Assembly: GCA_015655075.1 (NCBI GenBank)
Contig: JAATFT010000022.1
Span: forward strand, 1-64,000
DNA length: 64,000 bases
Source of the DNA: Clostridiales bacterium
Lineage (GTDB): Bacteria > Bacillota > Clostridia > Lachnospirales > Lachnospiraceae
Direction of reading: 5' to 3'
In this document: one piece after another, positions 23,946 through 32,942 of the stretch
Layout of the letters: every line of letters starts with the position of its first letter
Numbering within the stretch: the stretch's first letter is position 1
Translations under genes and position numbers: made by a program
Notes under the pieces: generated by a model
Databases searched by the model: none
Told to the model about the DNA's origin: nothing
Seen by the model: the letters and a program-made list of their open reading frames with translations, nothing else

Positions 23946-25073
23946 ATGAAAGTAATTCTTGTAGATGACGAAAAGTCGATGTTATTAATTATGAGAAAAA
24001 TGTTGTCCAGAATTCAGGATATTGAATTGGCCGGAAGCTTTCAAAGTCCGGGTGAAGCATATAATTATGTGAAAGAAAACAAGGTGGATATGGCATTTGT
24101 GGATATTAATATGCCGGAGGAGAACGGTCTTGATTTTGTAAGAAGAGTTACAGCGGAAATCAATGATATCGCCATCTTCTTTCTTACCGCACATAAAGAA
24201 TATGCGCTGGAAGCATACGGGGTGTATGCTTTTGATTATCTTGTAAAACCGATTACCAAGGAAAAATTAGAAAATTCAATTAAAAAGGCGAAAGAAAAAT
24301 TGATTTTTTTACAGCCCTCTGACAGGTGCGTTAATAAAAGCAAGTTATTTTTCTATTGCCTGGGCAGCCTGGATGTTAAAAGCGCAAATGACAGGTTTGT
24401 ACAATTTACCTCATCAAAAAGTTCCGAACTGATGGCTTATTTAATTATGCACAGGGGGAGACTGGTTTCCAAGTGGAGAATTATGGAGGACGTATTTGTA
24501 GGAATGGCGCCGCAGAATGCGGAGACATATTTAAATACAACCGTTTATAAATTGAGAAAAGCATTGGAGCCCCATGGCATGAAATCAATCATTATATCGG
24601 CGGATGAAAGTTATAAAGTTGATATGAAAGATATCTATGTTGATATGATAGACTTTGAAAACCGGATATTAAAAATCAATCAATTGGACGGTTTCAATCA
24701 GGAAGAAGCAATTCATACGGAAAATCTTTATTCCGGAGAGTTGTTTGGCGAGAAAGATTACAGTTGGTCCTTGCCTGAAAAGGAAAGAATTACCGAAGTT
24801 TATTTTTGCTTTGCAAAAAAACTTGTTAAATATTTAATTGATACCATGCAGTTAACAGTGGCGTTACATATTACTAAGAAATTAATTAATTTTAATGAAT
24901 TGGATGAAGAGGCTAACTGTCTGCTTATGGAAATTTATTCTTTACAGAGAAACAAAAATCTGCTGGAACGGCAATTTAACAGATACACGAATATACTTCA
25001 TAATGAACTGGGACTTCCTCCAGATAATATGGTAATTGATTTATATACGGTACTTATTAAATCCTTCAGGTAA
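23946..25073 (+). CDS. Response regulator with winged-helix and BTAD output domain
   Basis: The 375-aa protein has a receiver domain (LVDDEKSM, phosphorylation Asp53 in FVDINMPEENG, Lys in YLVKPITK). A SARP/OmpR-like winged helix follows, about residues 150-230 (SELMAYLIMHRGRLVSKWRI and TTVYKLRKALEPHG). The C-terminal helical BTAD-type domain ends with LHNELGLPPDNMVIDLY. This REC-wHTH-BTAD arrangement occurs in clostridial regulators of two-component origin. It follows the kinase remnant by 23 bp and is probably phosphorylated by the intact kinase at 19743. The start has AAGGTG upstream. Confidence 0.88.
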   Translation: MKVILVDDEKSMLLIMRKMLSRIQDIELAGSFQSPGEAYNYVKENKVDMAFVDINMPEENGLDFVRRVTAEINDIAIFFLTAHKEYALEAYGVYAFDYLVKPITKEKLENSIKKAKEKLIFLQPSDRCVNKSKLFFYCLGSLDVKSANDRFVQFTSSKSSELMAYLIMHRGRLVSKWRIMEDVFVGMAPQNAETYLNTTVYKLRKALEPHGMKSIIISADESYKVDMKDIYVDMIDFENRILKINQLDGFNQEEAIHTENLYSGELFGEKDYSWSLPEKERITEVYFCFAKKLVKYLIDTMQLTVALHITKKLINFNELDEEANCLLMEIYSLQRNKNLLERQFNRYTNILHNELGLPPDNMVIDLYTVLIKSFR

Positions 25074-25087
25074 ATAGAAATTTTGTT

Positions 25088-25240
25088 AGGGCGTGTCTGA
25101 AAACTGCTTGCGCTGGGCGTTCCACTTTGTGGAAACAAGGAGCGTTTTGGGAGCGTAGTGGGTTCTTACGTTTCCAAAACCTCGACGCAGTATACCGCAA
25201 AGTGGAGCGGTCAGAACGGTACAATGAGTTTTTAGACACT
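25088..25240. repeat. MITE-like element, family B (long copy, 153 bp)
   Basis: It starts AGGGCGTGTCTGAAAACTGC and ends with GTTTTTAGACAC. It shares with other copies the inner segment GACGCAGTATACCGCAAAGT and GCGGTCAGAACGG. A middle insertion makes it longer than the 94-108 bp copies. Confidence 0.65.
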
Positions 25241-25362
25241 GGAGGCTGTTACAATAGAAATTTGTCAGAATTCTGTCAGTACCGCAGAGTATTATGTAAT
25301 AAATTACTGTTATTATCATAATAGGTTTTAAGAGGCAGAAAATTGTCATTTTAACCTTACAA

Positions 25363-25411
25363 GTAAGTCCACCGCTTCTTAGAAAAGCGTAAGCGGTGGG
25401 TTTGGGACTTA
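25363..25411. repeat. Palindromic repeat, complete copy
   Basis: AAGTCCACCGCTT is mirrored by AAGCGGTGGGTTTGGGACTT around a short centre containing CTTAGAAAAGCG. An opposite-orientation copy lies at 62626-62673 and truncated copies at 91-117 and near 61270-61290. Confidence 0.7.
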
Positions 25412-25439
25412 TTTATTTTCTACGAGGAGGACAAAAACT

Positions 25440-25658
25440 ATGAATAGTAAAAATTTGATAAGAAATATTTACAGTGAGGGAGTGGTAAATAGAATTACAA
25501 AACCTAAAATTCAATTTTTAAGTTTGGAAAAAGCAAGATTAAACTTAAATAAATTAATTAGTAATTGTGATGAATTAATCGTCAATCCGGAAATTGAAGA
25601 GCAAGGAAAATATTTTGACAACCTTTTGAATTCCTATTATGACTTAGGTGAAATATAA
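25440..25658 (+). CDS. Small Spo0E-like protein (72 aa)
   Basis: ATG 25440 follows GAGGAGGACAA. The C-terminal half reads LEKARLNLNKLISNCDELIV and ends GKYFDNLLNSYYDLGEI. This resembles the helix-SQELD-helix pattern of Spo0E-type aspartyl phosphatases, which dephosphorylate Spo0A, with GKYFD in place of SQELD. The imperfect motif keeps this tentative. It is a single gene ended by the terminator at 25705. Confidence 0.5.
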   Translation: MNSKNLIRNIYSEGVVNRITKPKIQFLSLEKARLNLNKLISNCDELIVNPEIEEQGKYFDNLLNSYYDLGEI

Positions 25659-25704
25659 AATTCCCGGGTGGGAAAACGAATAGACGGGAAACGGAAATAG
25701 AAAA

Positions 25705-25733
25705 GGAGCTGATGCAATAGTTGCATCAGCTCC
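25705..25733. terminator. Bidirectional terminator
   Basis: GGAGCTGATGCAA (25705-25717) pairs perfectly with TTGCATCAGCTCC (25721-25733), with a T-tract on the plus side and A-rich sequence before it. It serves the convergent small gene and secF. Confidence 0.85.
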
Positions 25734-25772
25734 TTTATTGTGGTGCGCCCGGCGGGCGCACGTTCTTTAAAG

Positions 25773-26711
25773 TCAAACGTTTTTAAAGGCAATATTAGAA
25801 TTCTTTCTCTTTTTCCACATAACCCAAAGAGGTCCCGCGATACAGATGGTTGAATAACAACCGCTGATGGAACCGACAGCCATAGGAAGGGCAAAGCTTT
25901 GTATGGAATCGATACTGTTAACACGGGCCAGTATATAAACTAGGCTTATACTTAAGAATACGGCAACATTGGTGTTAACGGATCTCATAATAGATTGTGA
26001 GATGGAAAGGTCCGTCAGGGTTTCCACCGGTATTTTCGGATGGAGTTTGGTGTTTTCGCGGATACGGTCATATATAACTATGGTATCGTTTACCGAATAA
26101 CCGATAATACTCAAGGTTACGGCAACAAAGGAATCGCCGATTGGAATCTTAAAAATGACGCAGGTGAAAAATACGACCAAAACGTCATGGAACAATGCCA
26201 CAAGGGCCGTAACACCGGCTGAAAGTCCCCCCATTTTTTTAAAACGGATCCATACGTAGATCATAACCAATAGGGCGGCAAGGATTATCGCGGTAATTCC
26301 GTCCCTGAGAAACTTTTTGCCGAAAAACGGTTCCACCATGGAGGATTCGGAAAGATTTAATTTTGCCTCCGGGAATTTTTCTTTTAACGCATTTTCAAAT
26401 GCATCCTGATCCTTGGCATCCAGGCCGTAATTACCGGCCACATTGATGACAAGCCGTTTTTCCTCTGTGGAAATATCGGAGGTAAGCTGAGTCGTTACCG
26501 GCCTGTTTAATAATTCAGAAGAGGCATCCGCAATGGCGTCGGCATCCAGGTCTCCCACATAGGAATATTTTAGCAGGGCGCCGCCCCTAAACTGGATGTC
26601 CAACGAAACCCCATCCAAAAAAATTGTAATTATACCAATAAGCATAATCGCTAATGAAATTGAGAAAAATATCCAACGTTTTTTATAAAATCCGATTATT
26701 TTACCTGTCAT
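25773..26711 (-). CDS. secF: Protein translocase subunit SecF
   Basis: ATG 26711 has AAGGAGGGT upstream; the frame opening at 26756 is too long. The 312-aa protein has six membrane segments. The first is followed by the extracytoplasmic motif VSLDIQFRGGALLKYS. The C-terminal half contains VALFHDVLVVFF and VTLSIIGYSVNDTIVIYDRI, diagnostic of SecF. With SecD it uses the proton or sodium gradient to complete protein export. It overlaps secD by ATGA. Confidence 0.95.
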   Translation of the reverse strand: MTGKIIGFYKKRWIFFSISLAIMLIGIITIFLDGVSLDIQFRGGALLKYSYVGDLDADAIADASSELLNRPVTTQLTSDISTEEKRLVINVAGNYGLDAKDQDAFENALKEKFPEAKLNLSESSMVEPFFGKKFLRDGITAIILAALLVMIYVWIRFKKMGGLSAGVTALVALFHDVLVVFFTCVIFKIPIGDSFVAVTLSIIGYSVNDTIVIYDRIRENTKLHPKIPVETLTDLSISQSIMRSVNTNVAVFLSISLVYILARVNSIDSIQSFALPMAVGSISGCYSTICIAGPLWVMWKKRKNSNIAFKNV

Positions 26712-27988
26712 AATGTTACCCTCCTTGATCTGCATTTGAAAAGAGCAGGCCTGCACAAAGGCTTAAATTCGCTTAAGGACCGGATCATCAGCCGGGAGGC
26801 GGTCACGCCTGCCACGAAATTAAAGAAGATACCGGTAAGCAGTGAATATGCAAAGGACAGTAACGAACCGGAACCAAAGATCATTAATATGATTGCGACG
26901 ATCAAAACGGTGATATTACCGTCGAATACGGAAGAAAAAGCATCTTTAAAACCGGAAGTGATAGCGGAAGTAATGCTTTTTCCTGATTTTATTTCTTCGT
27001 TAATACGTTCCGAAATAATAACATTCGCGTCAACACCCATACCAATGGAAAGGATAACACCTGCGATACCTGTCAGGGTAAGGGTAATCTGGGGAATGGA
27101 CAAAGCTAAAATCTGGCCGGATACCTGTATTAATAATGCGATGCAGGCAACAAAACCAGGAAGACGGTAATAAACAATCAGCAGTATACAGATGAGGCAG
27201 AAAGCTATCATACCTGCCTGAACCATTACATCCAGAGCGCCTGAACCAAGAGTAGGGCTGATGGTGGAGTGATTCTTCGTAGTCATGGAAAAGGGCAGGG
27301 AACCGGAATTAATTTTATCCGAGAGAGCTTTTGCTTCATCATAAGTTGAGATATGGTCAATCTGGGCCTTACCGCCTGTAATGTGTGAACTCACGGTGGC
27401 TCTTTGGATCAAAGTATCATCCATATAAATATCGATTTCCTGGCCCACAAGTTTTTCAGTCGCCTTGCTGAACAGCTTGGTTCCCTCTTCGTCAAAGGTG
27501 AGGCTGACCGCATACTGACCTGTATCTTGGTCTGTCTCCGGAGAGCTGTTTGTAACGTGGGAACCCTCCACTAAAACATTTCCTTCCGCGTCCTGGAAGG
27601 TAAGCTGGGCGGTTTCCCCTAACTCTGCCATGGCTTCCTGGGGATCGAAGTCTTTTTCATCGGCTTTCCAGGGAAAACGTACAATAATATATCCGTTGTC
27701 TTTATCAATAGTTACTTCACGGTCTAAAATGTTTTGCTGGTCAAGGCGGGTATTAATAATGGAACGTGCCGCCTCCAGCTCGCTGCCGGTGGGTTTCCGA
27801 TCCAGTCCCACCGGTTCAAACGCCGCGTCGACACCTCCGCGTATATCAATGCCGAAGCGCATATCCGGTGCTCCAGGTATTTTAAACGTTTTGGAGCCTA
27901 AAGGAATAGAAATCCCGAAAACAGCGGTATATGCCATTAGCAGCGCAATAATTAAAATTATAAAAAATACTGGTTTTCTATTTTTCAT
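26708..27988 (-). CDS. secD: Protein translocase subunit SecD
   Basis: From ATG 27988 the product is 426 aa; in-frame starts at 28000 and 28012 cannot be excluded because no clear site decides. The N-terminal membrane helix is followed by RFGIDIRGGVDAAFEP, the P1 periplasmic-type domain, and five membrane segments with GIAGVILSIGMGVDANVIIS and ITSGFKDAFSSVFDGN. The length is normal for the two-gene form in Clostridia. It is the first gene of the secDF pair. Confidence 0.95.
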   Translation of the reverse strand: MKNRKPVFFIILIIALLMAYTAVFGISIPLGSKTFKIPGAPDMRFGIDIRGGVDAAFEPVGLDRKPTGSELEAARSIINTRLDQQNILDREVTIDKDNGYIIVRFPWKADEKDFDPQEAMAELGETAQLTFQDAEGNVLVEGSHVTNSSPETDQDTGQYAVSLTFDEEGTKLFSKATEKLVGQEIDIYMDDTLIQRATVSSHITGGKAQIDHISTYDEAKALSDKINSGSLPFSMTTKNHSTISPTLGSGALDVMVQAGMIAFCLICILLIVYYRLPGFVACIALLIQVSGQILALSIPQITLTLTGIAGVILSIGMGVDANVIISERINEEIKSGKSITSAITSGFKDAFSSVFDGNITVLIVAIILMIFGSGSLLSFAYSLLTGIFFNFVAGVTASRLMIRSLSEFKPLCRPALFKCRSRRVTL

Positions 27989-28121
27989 TTTTACACCCAT
28001 TGCATTTGCCACAATACGATAGAATGCTTAAATACGTGCATTCTATGTCAAAGATAAAGGTTGAAAGAACGGCATGTGGCATTCCTTTCTTCGTTTCTAT
28101 TTTCTTTCAGCCTTGCGGTAC

Positions 28122-28550
28122 TTATATGCTTACCAAAGCAGGCGGGGCATGTCCGCCTATGTGAGCCGCAATTTCATGAATAGGATTGGCCTCTTTCATA
28201 AATAAAAGCAAGAATAAAAAGACGGGGTTTAAACTAAAAAAAGGAAATGCCATTGCATGTAAAGCAGTATATAAAAAGCGCTGAGGATACTGCATATATC
28301 TTGCCGCCGCCCTTATGAAATGAACGGCGGCAGCTTCCTCTTCCGGAAGAGCTGCCATGGAAGAAAAATAATTCAGATAGTAAAAAGGTTTGTAAATATT
28401 TGCAAATGAATCGTAAGCTTCCTCGTCCGTATTATCATATCCGCCTTTTATGTCATCAGAATTAGTAAAATTAAGGTGCAGCATAAAAGCCGGAAGCAGA
28501 ACAGCCAGAATAGACATAAAAAACTTATTATATTGTCTGAATAAACTCAT
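28122..28550 (-). CDS. Unknown membrane protein (142 aa)
   Basis: The likely start is ATG 28550; the frame opens at 28574. One hydrophobic segment lies near the N-terminus (FFMSILAVLLPAFMLHL) and one near the C-terminus (FPFFSLNPVFLFLLLF). Between them is an acidic, Tyr-rich soluble region with KPFYYLNYFSSMAALPEEEA. No family was recognised. It is encoded upstream of secD on the same strand with about 130 bp between, so co-transcription is uncertain. Confidence 0.45.
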   Translation of the reverse strand: MSLFRQYNKFFMSILAVLLPAFMLHLNFTNSDDIKGGYDNTDEEAYDSFANIYKPFYYLNYFSSMAALPEEEAAAVHFIRAAARYMQYPQRFLYTALHAMAFPFFSLNPVFLFLLLFMKEANPIHEIAAHIGGHAPPALVSI

Positions 28551-28574
28551 ATATACCCACCCCACTCTGAACAA

Positions 28575-28883
28575 TACGAGACTATTTAGTTACTGCGGTT
28601 CTTTCGAACCGCGCATTTGTGCGTATATGCACATAAAATATGTAAAAATGTATTTTTTAAGCATGTTTTTCATTGCCGAAGTATGTTTTTTCTCAAAACG
28701 AATGAATAATTAAAACAATCTATTATAAAATAACACATTTTTTAAGTTTTGCATATATGTATTGTGAAAAATTTTTTGTAAATCCAATATATTTCAACGC
28801 CATGTACAATGGGAGGGATGAAGAAATATAATTGACATACCTAAGGTATAATGCTACACTTGGTATGTGATAATTTAATATGA
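28575..28883. other. Intergenic region ahead of the riboswitch
   Basis: About 300 AT-rich bases with no supported gene. It must contain the promoter of the cobalamin operon. A TATAAT lies at 28847-28852 but the TTGACA at 28832-28837 is only 9 bases before it, so the pairing is not convincing. Confidence 0.35.
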
Positions 28884-29092
28884 AAAGGTGCTTGGAGCAA
28901 TATCTGTTGCAGACAAGATAATAGGGAAATGGGTGAAAAGCCCATACGGTCCCGCCGCTGTAAAGGAAGAGTAGCAACCGGCAGCAAAGCCTGAAAGTCG
29001 TGTTCACTTTCATGTATCGCTGTTATAAAATCACTGTAATTAACGGGAAGATTGGATGCTATTATGAACCCTAAGTCAGAAGACCTGCCTTT
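28884..29092 (+). ncRNA. Cobalamin (adenosylcobalamin) riboswitch
   Basis: The leader has the ordered landmarks of the B12 element: a 5' AGGTGCTT-type start, TAATAGGGAAATGGGTGAAA, CCCATACGGTCCCGCCGCTG TAA, a GGCAGCAAAGCCTG arm, ACGGGAAGATTGGATGC, and the 3' box AAGTCAGAAGACCTGCC. It lies upstream of cbiM and should turn the cobalamin run off when B12 is plentiful. Two hairpins follow it: TACACAG/CTGTGTA around 29104-29131 and the terminator at 29222. Confidence 0.95.
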
Positions 29093-29221
29093 TTGTATGC
29101 GAATTTACACAGTTACGAACGATGGCTGTGTATATTAAATAAATTTCCGGAATTTTTGGAGTTTTATTTTAAGAAAGCCTATTTATTGCCTGAATCGTTC
29201 TCTTACGGAAGGATACGGGTT

Positions 29222-29256
29222 AATAAAAAGGCTTTTTTTACAGCCTTTTTATTCAA
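29222..29256 (+). terminator. Terminator of the riboswitch expression platform
   Basis: AATAAAAAGGCT (29222-29233) pairs perfectly with AGCCTTTTTATT (29242-29253) just ahead of cbiM. It is the probable premature stop used when the riboswitch is bound. Confidence 0.65.
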
Positions 29257-29317
29257 TTACAAGGTACTTAAAAAGTGTCATTTAAAAGCGTGATACAGCA
29301 CGCGGAAAGGAGCTATT

Positions 29318-30079
29318 TTGACTGGAAAACAAAAGAAATTTATTGCAGTTACCGCAGGCCTTTCGTTGATTTTTGGTATCGCACCGGTGGCCGATGCCAT
29401 GCACATAATGGAAGGGTATCTGCCTGTCCGCTATTGCATTGCATGGGGAGTGCTTTGCATACCGTTTTTAATTGCAGGTTTTTTAGCCATCAAAAAATCG
29501 GTATCGGAGCATAGGAAAACCATAATAGTTCTTGCCATGTGCGGAGCATATGCATTTGTTCTGTCCGCACTGAAATTACCTTCCGTGACAGGAAGCAGTT
29601 CCCATCCCACTGGTACGGGGCTTGGCGCCATTTTATACGGGCCGAGTATTATGAGTATCCTGGGTATCATCGTATTACTGTTCCAGGCGGTTTTACTGGC
29701 TCACGGCGGCCTTACAACCCTTGGAGCAAACACCTTTTCCATGGCGATTGCAGGGCCCTTTATTTCTTATGGGATATATAAATTAACCCTGAAACTGAAA
29801 GTACCAAAGCTGGGGGCCGTATTCCTGGCCGCTATGCTTGGGGACCTGTCCACCTACTGTGTAACCTCCTTTCAGCTGGCTCTGGCCTATCCGTCGGAGA
29901 TTGGCGGCATAGGTGCCTCCATGGTTAAGTTCATGGGTATCTTTGCGATAACTCAGGTACCTATTGCCATAATTGAAGGTATTATTACGGCCCTGGTGGT
30001 TATGGCCCTTGAAACTTATGCTAAACCGGAGCTTACCGAAATCGGATTTATAAGAGGAGGTCTGAATCATGAAAGGTAA
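29318..30079 (+). CDS. cbiM: Cobalt transporter membrane component CbiM
   Basis: TTG 29318 is preceded by GGAAAGGAGC. The 253-aa protein starts with a signal-like segment, then [17 protein letters not shown]. The exposed Met-His start after processing supplies the metal-capture site of CbiM/NikM. About seven membrane helices follow, with [18 protein letters not shown] and [20 protein letters not shown]. It is the substrate-capture subunit of an ECF cobalt transporter, first in cbiMNQO and directly under riboswitch control. Confidence 0.96.
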   Translation: MTGKQKKFIAVTAGLSLIFGIAPVADAMHIMEGYLPVRYCIAWGVLCIPFLIAGFLAIKKSVSEHRKTIIVLAMCGAYAFVLSALKLPSVTGSSSHPTGTGLGAILYGPSIMSILGIIVLLFQAVLLAHGGLTTLGANTFSMAIAGPFISYGIYKLTLKLKVPKLGAVFLAAMLGDLSTYCVTSFQLALAYPSEIGGIGASMVKFMGIFAITQVPIAIIEGIITALVVMALETYAKPELTEIGFIRGGLNHER

Positions 30080-30377
30080 AGTGAAAACAGGGATTATCCT
30101 GGTATTAATCTGTATTTTAATTGCCGTAATTCCCTTGGTACTGATTAAGAATTCACAGTTCGGCGGATCGGATGATGCCGCTTCTGAAACCATCAGTGAA
30201 ATTTTAGGCGTTGAGGAATATAAACCATGGGCCTCCCCGGTTTATGAACCCCCCGGCGCAGAGACGGAATCCCTTCTTTTCAGCCTTCAGGCGGCTTTAG
30301 GAGCCGGTATTATGGGCTATGGGATAGGAATATTAAGAGAAAGAACAAAAAACAGGAAGGAAAGTCCGGCGAAATGA
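30069..30377 (+). CDS. cbiN: Cobalt transport protein CbiN
   Basis: The 102-aa protein has two membrane helices ([18 protein letters not shown] and [20 protein letters not shown]) around the conserved external loop with [10 protein letters not shown] and [13 protein letters not shown]. It assists CbiM in metal insertion. Its start overlaps the cbiM end by 11 bases and its end overlaps cbiQ by ATGA. Confidence 0.94.
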   Translation: MKGKVKTGIILVLICILIAVIPLVLIKNSQFGGSDDAASETISEILGVEEYKPWASPVYEPPGAETESLLFSLQAALGAGIMGYGIGILRERTKNRKESPAK

Positions 30378-31150
30378 TAATGTTGGATAAGATGGCGTAT
30401 TCCTCCGGGTTGCGGTACATAAGCCCCTGTGTGAAAGCTTTTACGGCTGTAACCACACTTCTTCTGTGTGTTACGGCACATTCGGCTGTTATTTCCCTGA
30501 TTACATTGGCAGTTATGGGAGGTCTTACCGTTTATAAAGGAGGAGCCTGTCCCTTGTACTATATCAGGTTATACCGGATACCTCTGCTTTTTTTGGTGCT
30601 TAGTACCTTTACCATTGTAGTCAGCATATCGAAGGAACCTCTGTCAGAGGTGGCATTACCCCTGTTCCGCTATTATCTGACTTTTAAAGGGGATGCTTTT
30701 TATTTTGCGGGCAATCTGATCCTGACAGCCTTAGGAGCTGTTTCCTGTCTGTACTTTTTATCGCTGACAACACCGGTCACCGATTTATTGTATGTTCTGG
30801 ACATCCTTCACTGCCCCGGAATTTTAGTGGAATTGCTGCTGTTAGTCTATCGTTTTATATTTGTACTTTATGATATGGCGGCGGCAATAACCGTATCCCA
30901 GAAAAGCAGATTGGGCAATAAGGATTTTAAGACGTCCCTTCATGCTATGAGCGGAATGCTTGTGATGCTGTTAATCCGGGCGCTGAAAAAATCCAACCTT
31001 CTCTATGATGCAATGGAGTCACGGTGCTATAACGGTAAAATTCTGGTATTGAGGGAATCTGCCAGGGCGTCAAGGAAAGAGATTGTCATGGCGGCCGCCT
31101 TTGAAGCCGTTATGTTGGGAATATGCCTGCTTTTAAGGAGAATAAGTTGA
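30374..31150 (+). CDS. cbiQ: ECF transporter T component CbiQ
   Basis: The 258-aa membrane protein contains helices such as ISLITLAVMGGLTVYKG and the coupling motif region with AMSGMLVMLLIRALKKSNLL and AMESRCYNG, which contacts CbiO. It ends at TGA 31150, overlapping the cbiO TTG start. Confidence 0.93.
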   Translation: MIMLDKMAYSSGLRYISPCVKAFTAVTTLLLCVTAHSAVISLITLAVMGGLTVYKGGACPLYYIRLYRIPLLFLVLSTFTIVVSISKEPLSEVALPLFRYYLTFKGDAFYFAGNLILTALGAVSCLYFLSLTTPVTDLLYVLDILHCPGILVELLLLVYRFIFVLYDMAAAITVSQKSRLGNKDFKTSLHAMSGMLVMLLIRALKKSNLLYDAMESRCYNGKILVLRESARASRKEIVMAAAFEAVMLGICLLLRRIS

Positions 31151-31998
31151 GTATTTTAAAAACGGAAAATATAACATACGTATATGAAGATGGAACAAAG
31201 GCTTTAAACAATGTAAGCCTTACTATTGAAAAAGGGGAAAAAACGGCTTTATTAGGAGCCAACGGCTCGGGAAAATCAACATTTTTTCTTTGTTTAAACG
31301 GAATCCTAAAGCCCCAGCGGGGAAGAATTTTATTTAAAGATCAGCCCGTGGATTATTCCAGGAAAGGCCTGCTGGAACTTAGAAGCAAAGTGGGAATAGT
31401 ATTTCAGGACCCGGATAACCAGCTTTTTTCCGCCAGTGTTTATCAGGAGATATCCTTTGGATTAATGAATTTGGGAGCCTCCGAACAGGAAGCGGTAAAA
31501 AGGGTGGAAGCTGTTATGGAGGAATTGGAAATACTGCCCTTTCGTCATAAACCAACCCATCTTTTAAGCGGCGGACAGAAAAAACAGGTGGCTTTGGCGG
31601 ATATTTTAGTCATGGAGCCGGAAATTGTTATTCTGGATGAACCGGTATCCGCCCTTGATCCCAAACATACGGAGATGTTAAATGATAAGTTGATAAGGTT
31701 ACCGGATAAAGGGATTACGGTGATTATAGCGACCCATGATATGGATTATGCCCTGGAATGGGCCGATAAAGTGGTGCTGTTCAGGAATGGAGAAGTATTT
31801 GCCGAGGGAAGGGCAGAGGATATATTTATGAACGGAGAACTTTTAAAACGCACTAATTTAATTCAGCCGGATGTGATAAAGCTTTTTTCTGATTTATGTG
31901 CACAGGGCATAATTGACGGGAATCTTCCTGTCCCCAGGAATTTTAAAACCCTGGAAAAATATATAACAGACAGTGTCAGGAGCAGGTCGAATGGATAA
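31147..31998 (+). CDS. cbiO: Cobalt ECF transporter ATPase CbiO
   Basis: TTG 31147 overlaps the cbiQ stop (TTGA) and has AAGGAG upstream. The frame also opens at 31123, which is not needed. The 283-aa ATPase has Walker A LGANGSGKST, Q-loop VFQDPDNQLF, signature LSGGQKKQ, Walker B IVILDEPVSALDP and H-loop IATHDMDYAL. It energises CbiMNQ. Confidence 0.95.
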   Translation: MSILKTENITYVYEDGTKALNNVSLTIEKGEKTALLGANGSGKSTFFLCLNGILKPQRGRILFKDQPVDYSRKGLLELRSKVGIVFQDPDNQLFSASVYQEISFGLMNLGASEQEAVKRVEAVMEELEILPFRHKPTHLLSGGQKKQVALADILVMEPEIVILDEPVSALDPKHTEMLNDKLIRLPDKGITVIIATHDMDYALEWADKVVLFRNGEVFAEGRAEDIFMNGELLKRTNLIQPDVIKLFSDLCAQGIIDGNLPVPRNFKTLEKYITDSVRSRSNG

Positions 31999-32767
31999 AA
32001 AAGCAATACTGGTTGTCAGCTTTGGTACAAGCCATAAGGAGACCAGGATAAAAACCATTGAACAGATTGAGCAGGATATTGGCAGGGCATATCCTGATTT
32101 CAGGATATACAGGGCATTTACAAGCAGGCTGATTATAAATATTTTAAAGGAAAGGGACGGTCTTGCGGTAATGAATGTAAAAGAGGCTATGGAGCGGATG
32201 CATAGGGAGGGGATTAAGGAGGTTATCGTCCAGCCCACCCATATTTTAAACGGAATTGAAAATGAAAATATGCTGGAAGAGGTGCATAATTGTGTGAACC
32301 TGTTTCGTTCCGTAAAGATAGGAAAACCTCTTCTTACTTCCCTTGAGGATTTTCATAAGGTGATAACAAATCTCTTAAATGAGCTTCCCCCATTACAGGA
32401 AAATGAGGCCGTTATATTTATGGGGCACGGAACCGTCCGTTATTCCAATGCCTGTTATATGGCCTTGGAATATATGTTCCGGGATTATGGATATGAGGAT
32501 ATTTACGTGGCTACGGTTCAAGCATACCCGGCTTTGGAAAACGTAATAAAACAATTGAGAAAAAAGAACTATAAAAAGCTTATCCTGCTGCCTTTTATGA
32601 TTGTATCGGGGGAGCATGCCTTAAATGATATGTGGGGGGAGGATAAGGATTCGTGGAAAACCGTATTGGAAAAAGAGGGCTATGGGGTAAGGTGTTCCTT
32701 AAAAGGCCTCGGCGAATATAAAAGTATCCGGAATATTTTTATTGAGCATATTGAAGCTACCGGATAA
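31991..32767 (+). CDS. cbiK: Sirohydrochlorin cobaltochelatase CbiK
   Basis: ATG 31991 overlaps the cbiO stop by 8 bases. The 258-aa protein begins KKAILVVSFGTSHKETR and contains VIVQPTHILNGIENE, the metal-binding IFMGHGTVRYSNA and LILLPFMIVSGEHALNDM, all typical of CbiK-type class II chelatases. It inserts cobalt into sirohydrochlorin, the committing step of the anaerobic route, which fits the cobalt importer encoded just before. Confidence 0.95.
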   Translation: MDKKAILVVSFGTSHKETRIKTIEQIEQDIGRAYPDFRIYRAFTSRLIINILKERDGLAVMNVKEAMERMHREGIKEVIVQPTHILNGIENENMLEEVHNCVNLFRSVKIGKPLLTSLEDFHKVITNLLNELPPLQENEAVIFMGHGTVRYSNACYMALEYMFRDYGYEDIYVATVQAYPALENVIKQLRKKNYKKLILLPFMIVSGEHALNDMWGEDKDSWKTVLEKEGYGVRCSLKGLGEYKSIRNIFIEHIEATG

Positions 32768-32942
32768 AGGGCGGGTTGTATACTTGGCATTGACAAATTC
32801 ACGGGAATCTTTTAAGGTGTATATGATAAGGATGTCCGCGCCGCTTTTTAAAAAATTTGCCGCAAGGGGCGGCAGGACGGCGCCGGTTTACGCTTTGGGA
32901 CACATTGTTCCATGTTTTGAAGAATTGGAGGGATTGCTATGA
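32768..32942 (+). CDS. Unknown small protein coupled to cbiL
   Basis: The frame is open from 32742 (66 codons), but the part before 32768 overlaps cbiK. Starts at TTG 32790 or ATG 32826 are possible. The stop TGA 32940-32942 overlaps the cbiL ATG (ATGA), the same coupling as between neighbouring genes. The product contains VYMIRMSAPLFKKF and RTAPVYALGHIVPCFEELEG. I do not recognise a family. It is either a small accessory gene or the end of a longer gene lost by deletion. Confidence 0.45.

Noticed and set aside
28832-28852. TTGACA plus TATAAT as the promoter of the B12 run
   Set aside because: The spacer is only 9 bases, far from the usual 16-18.
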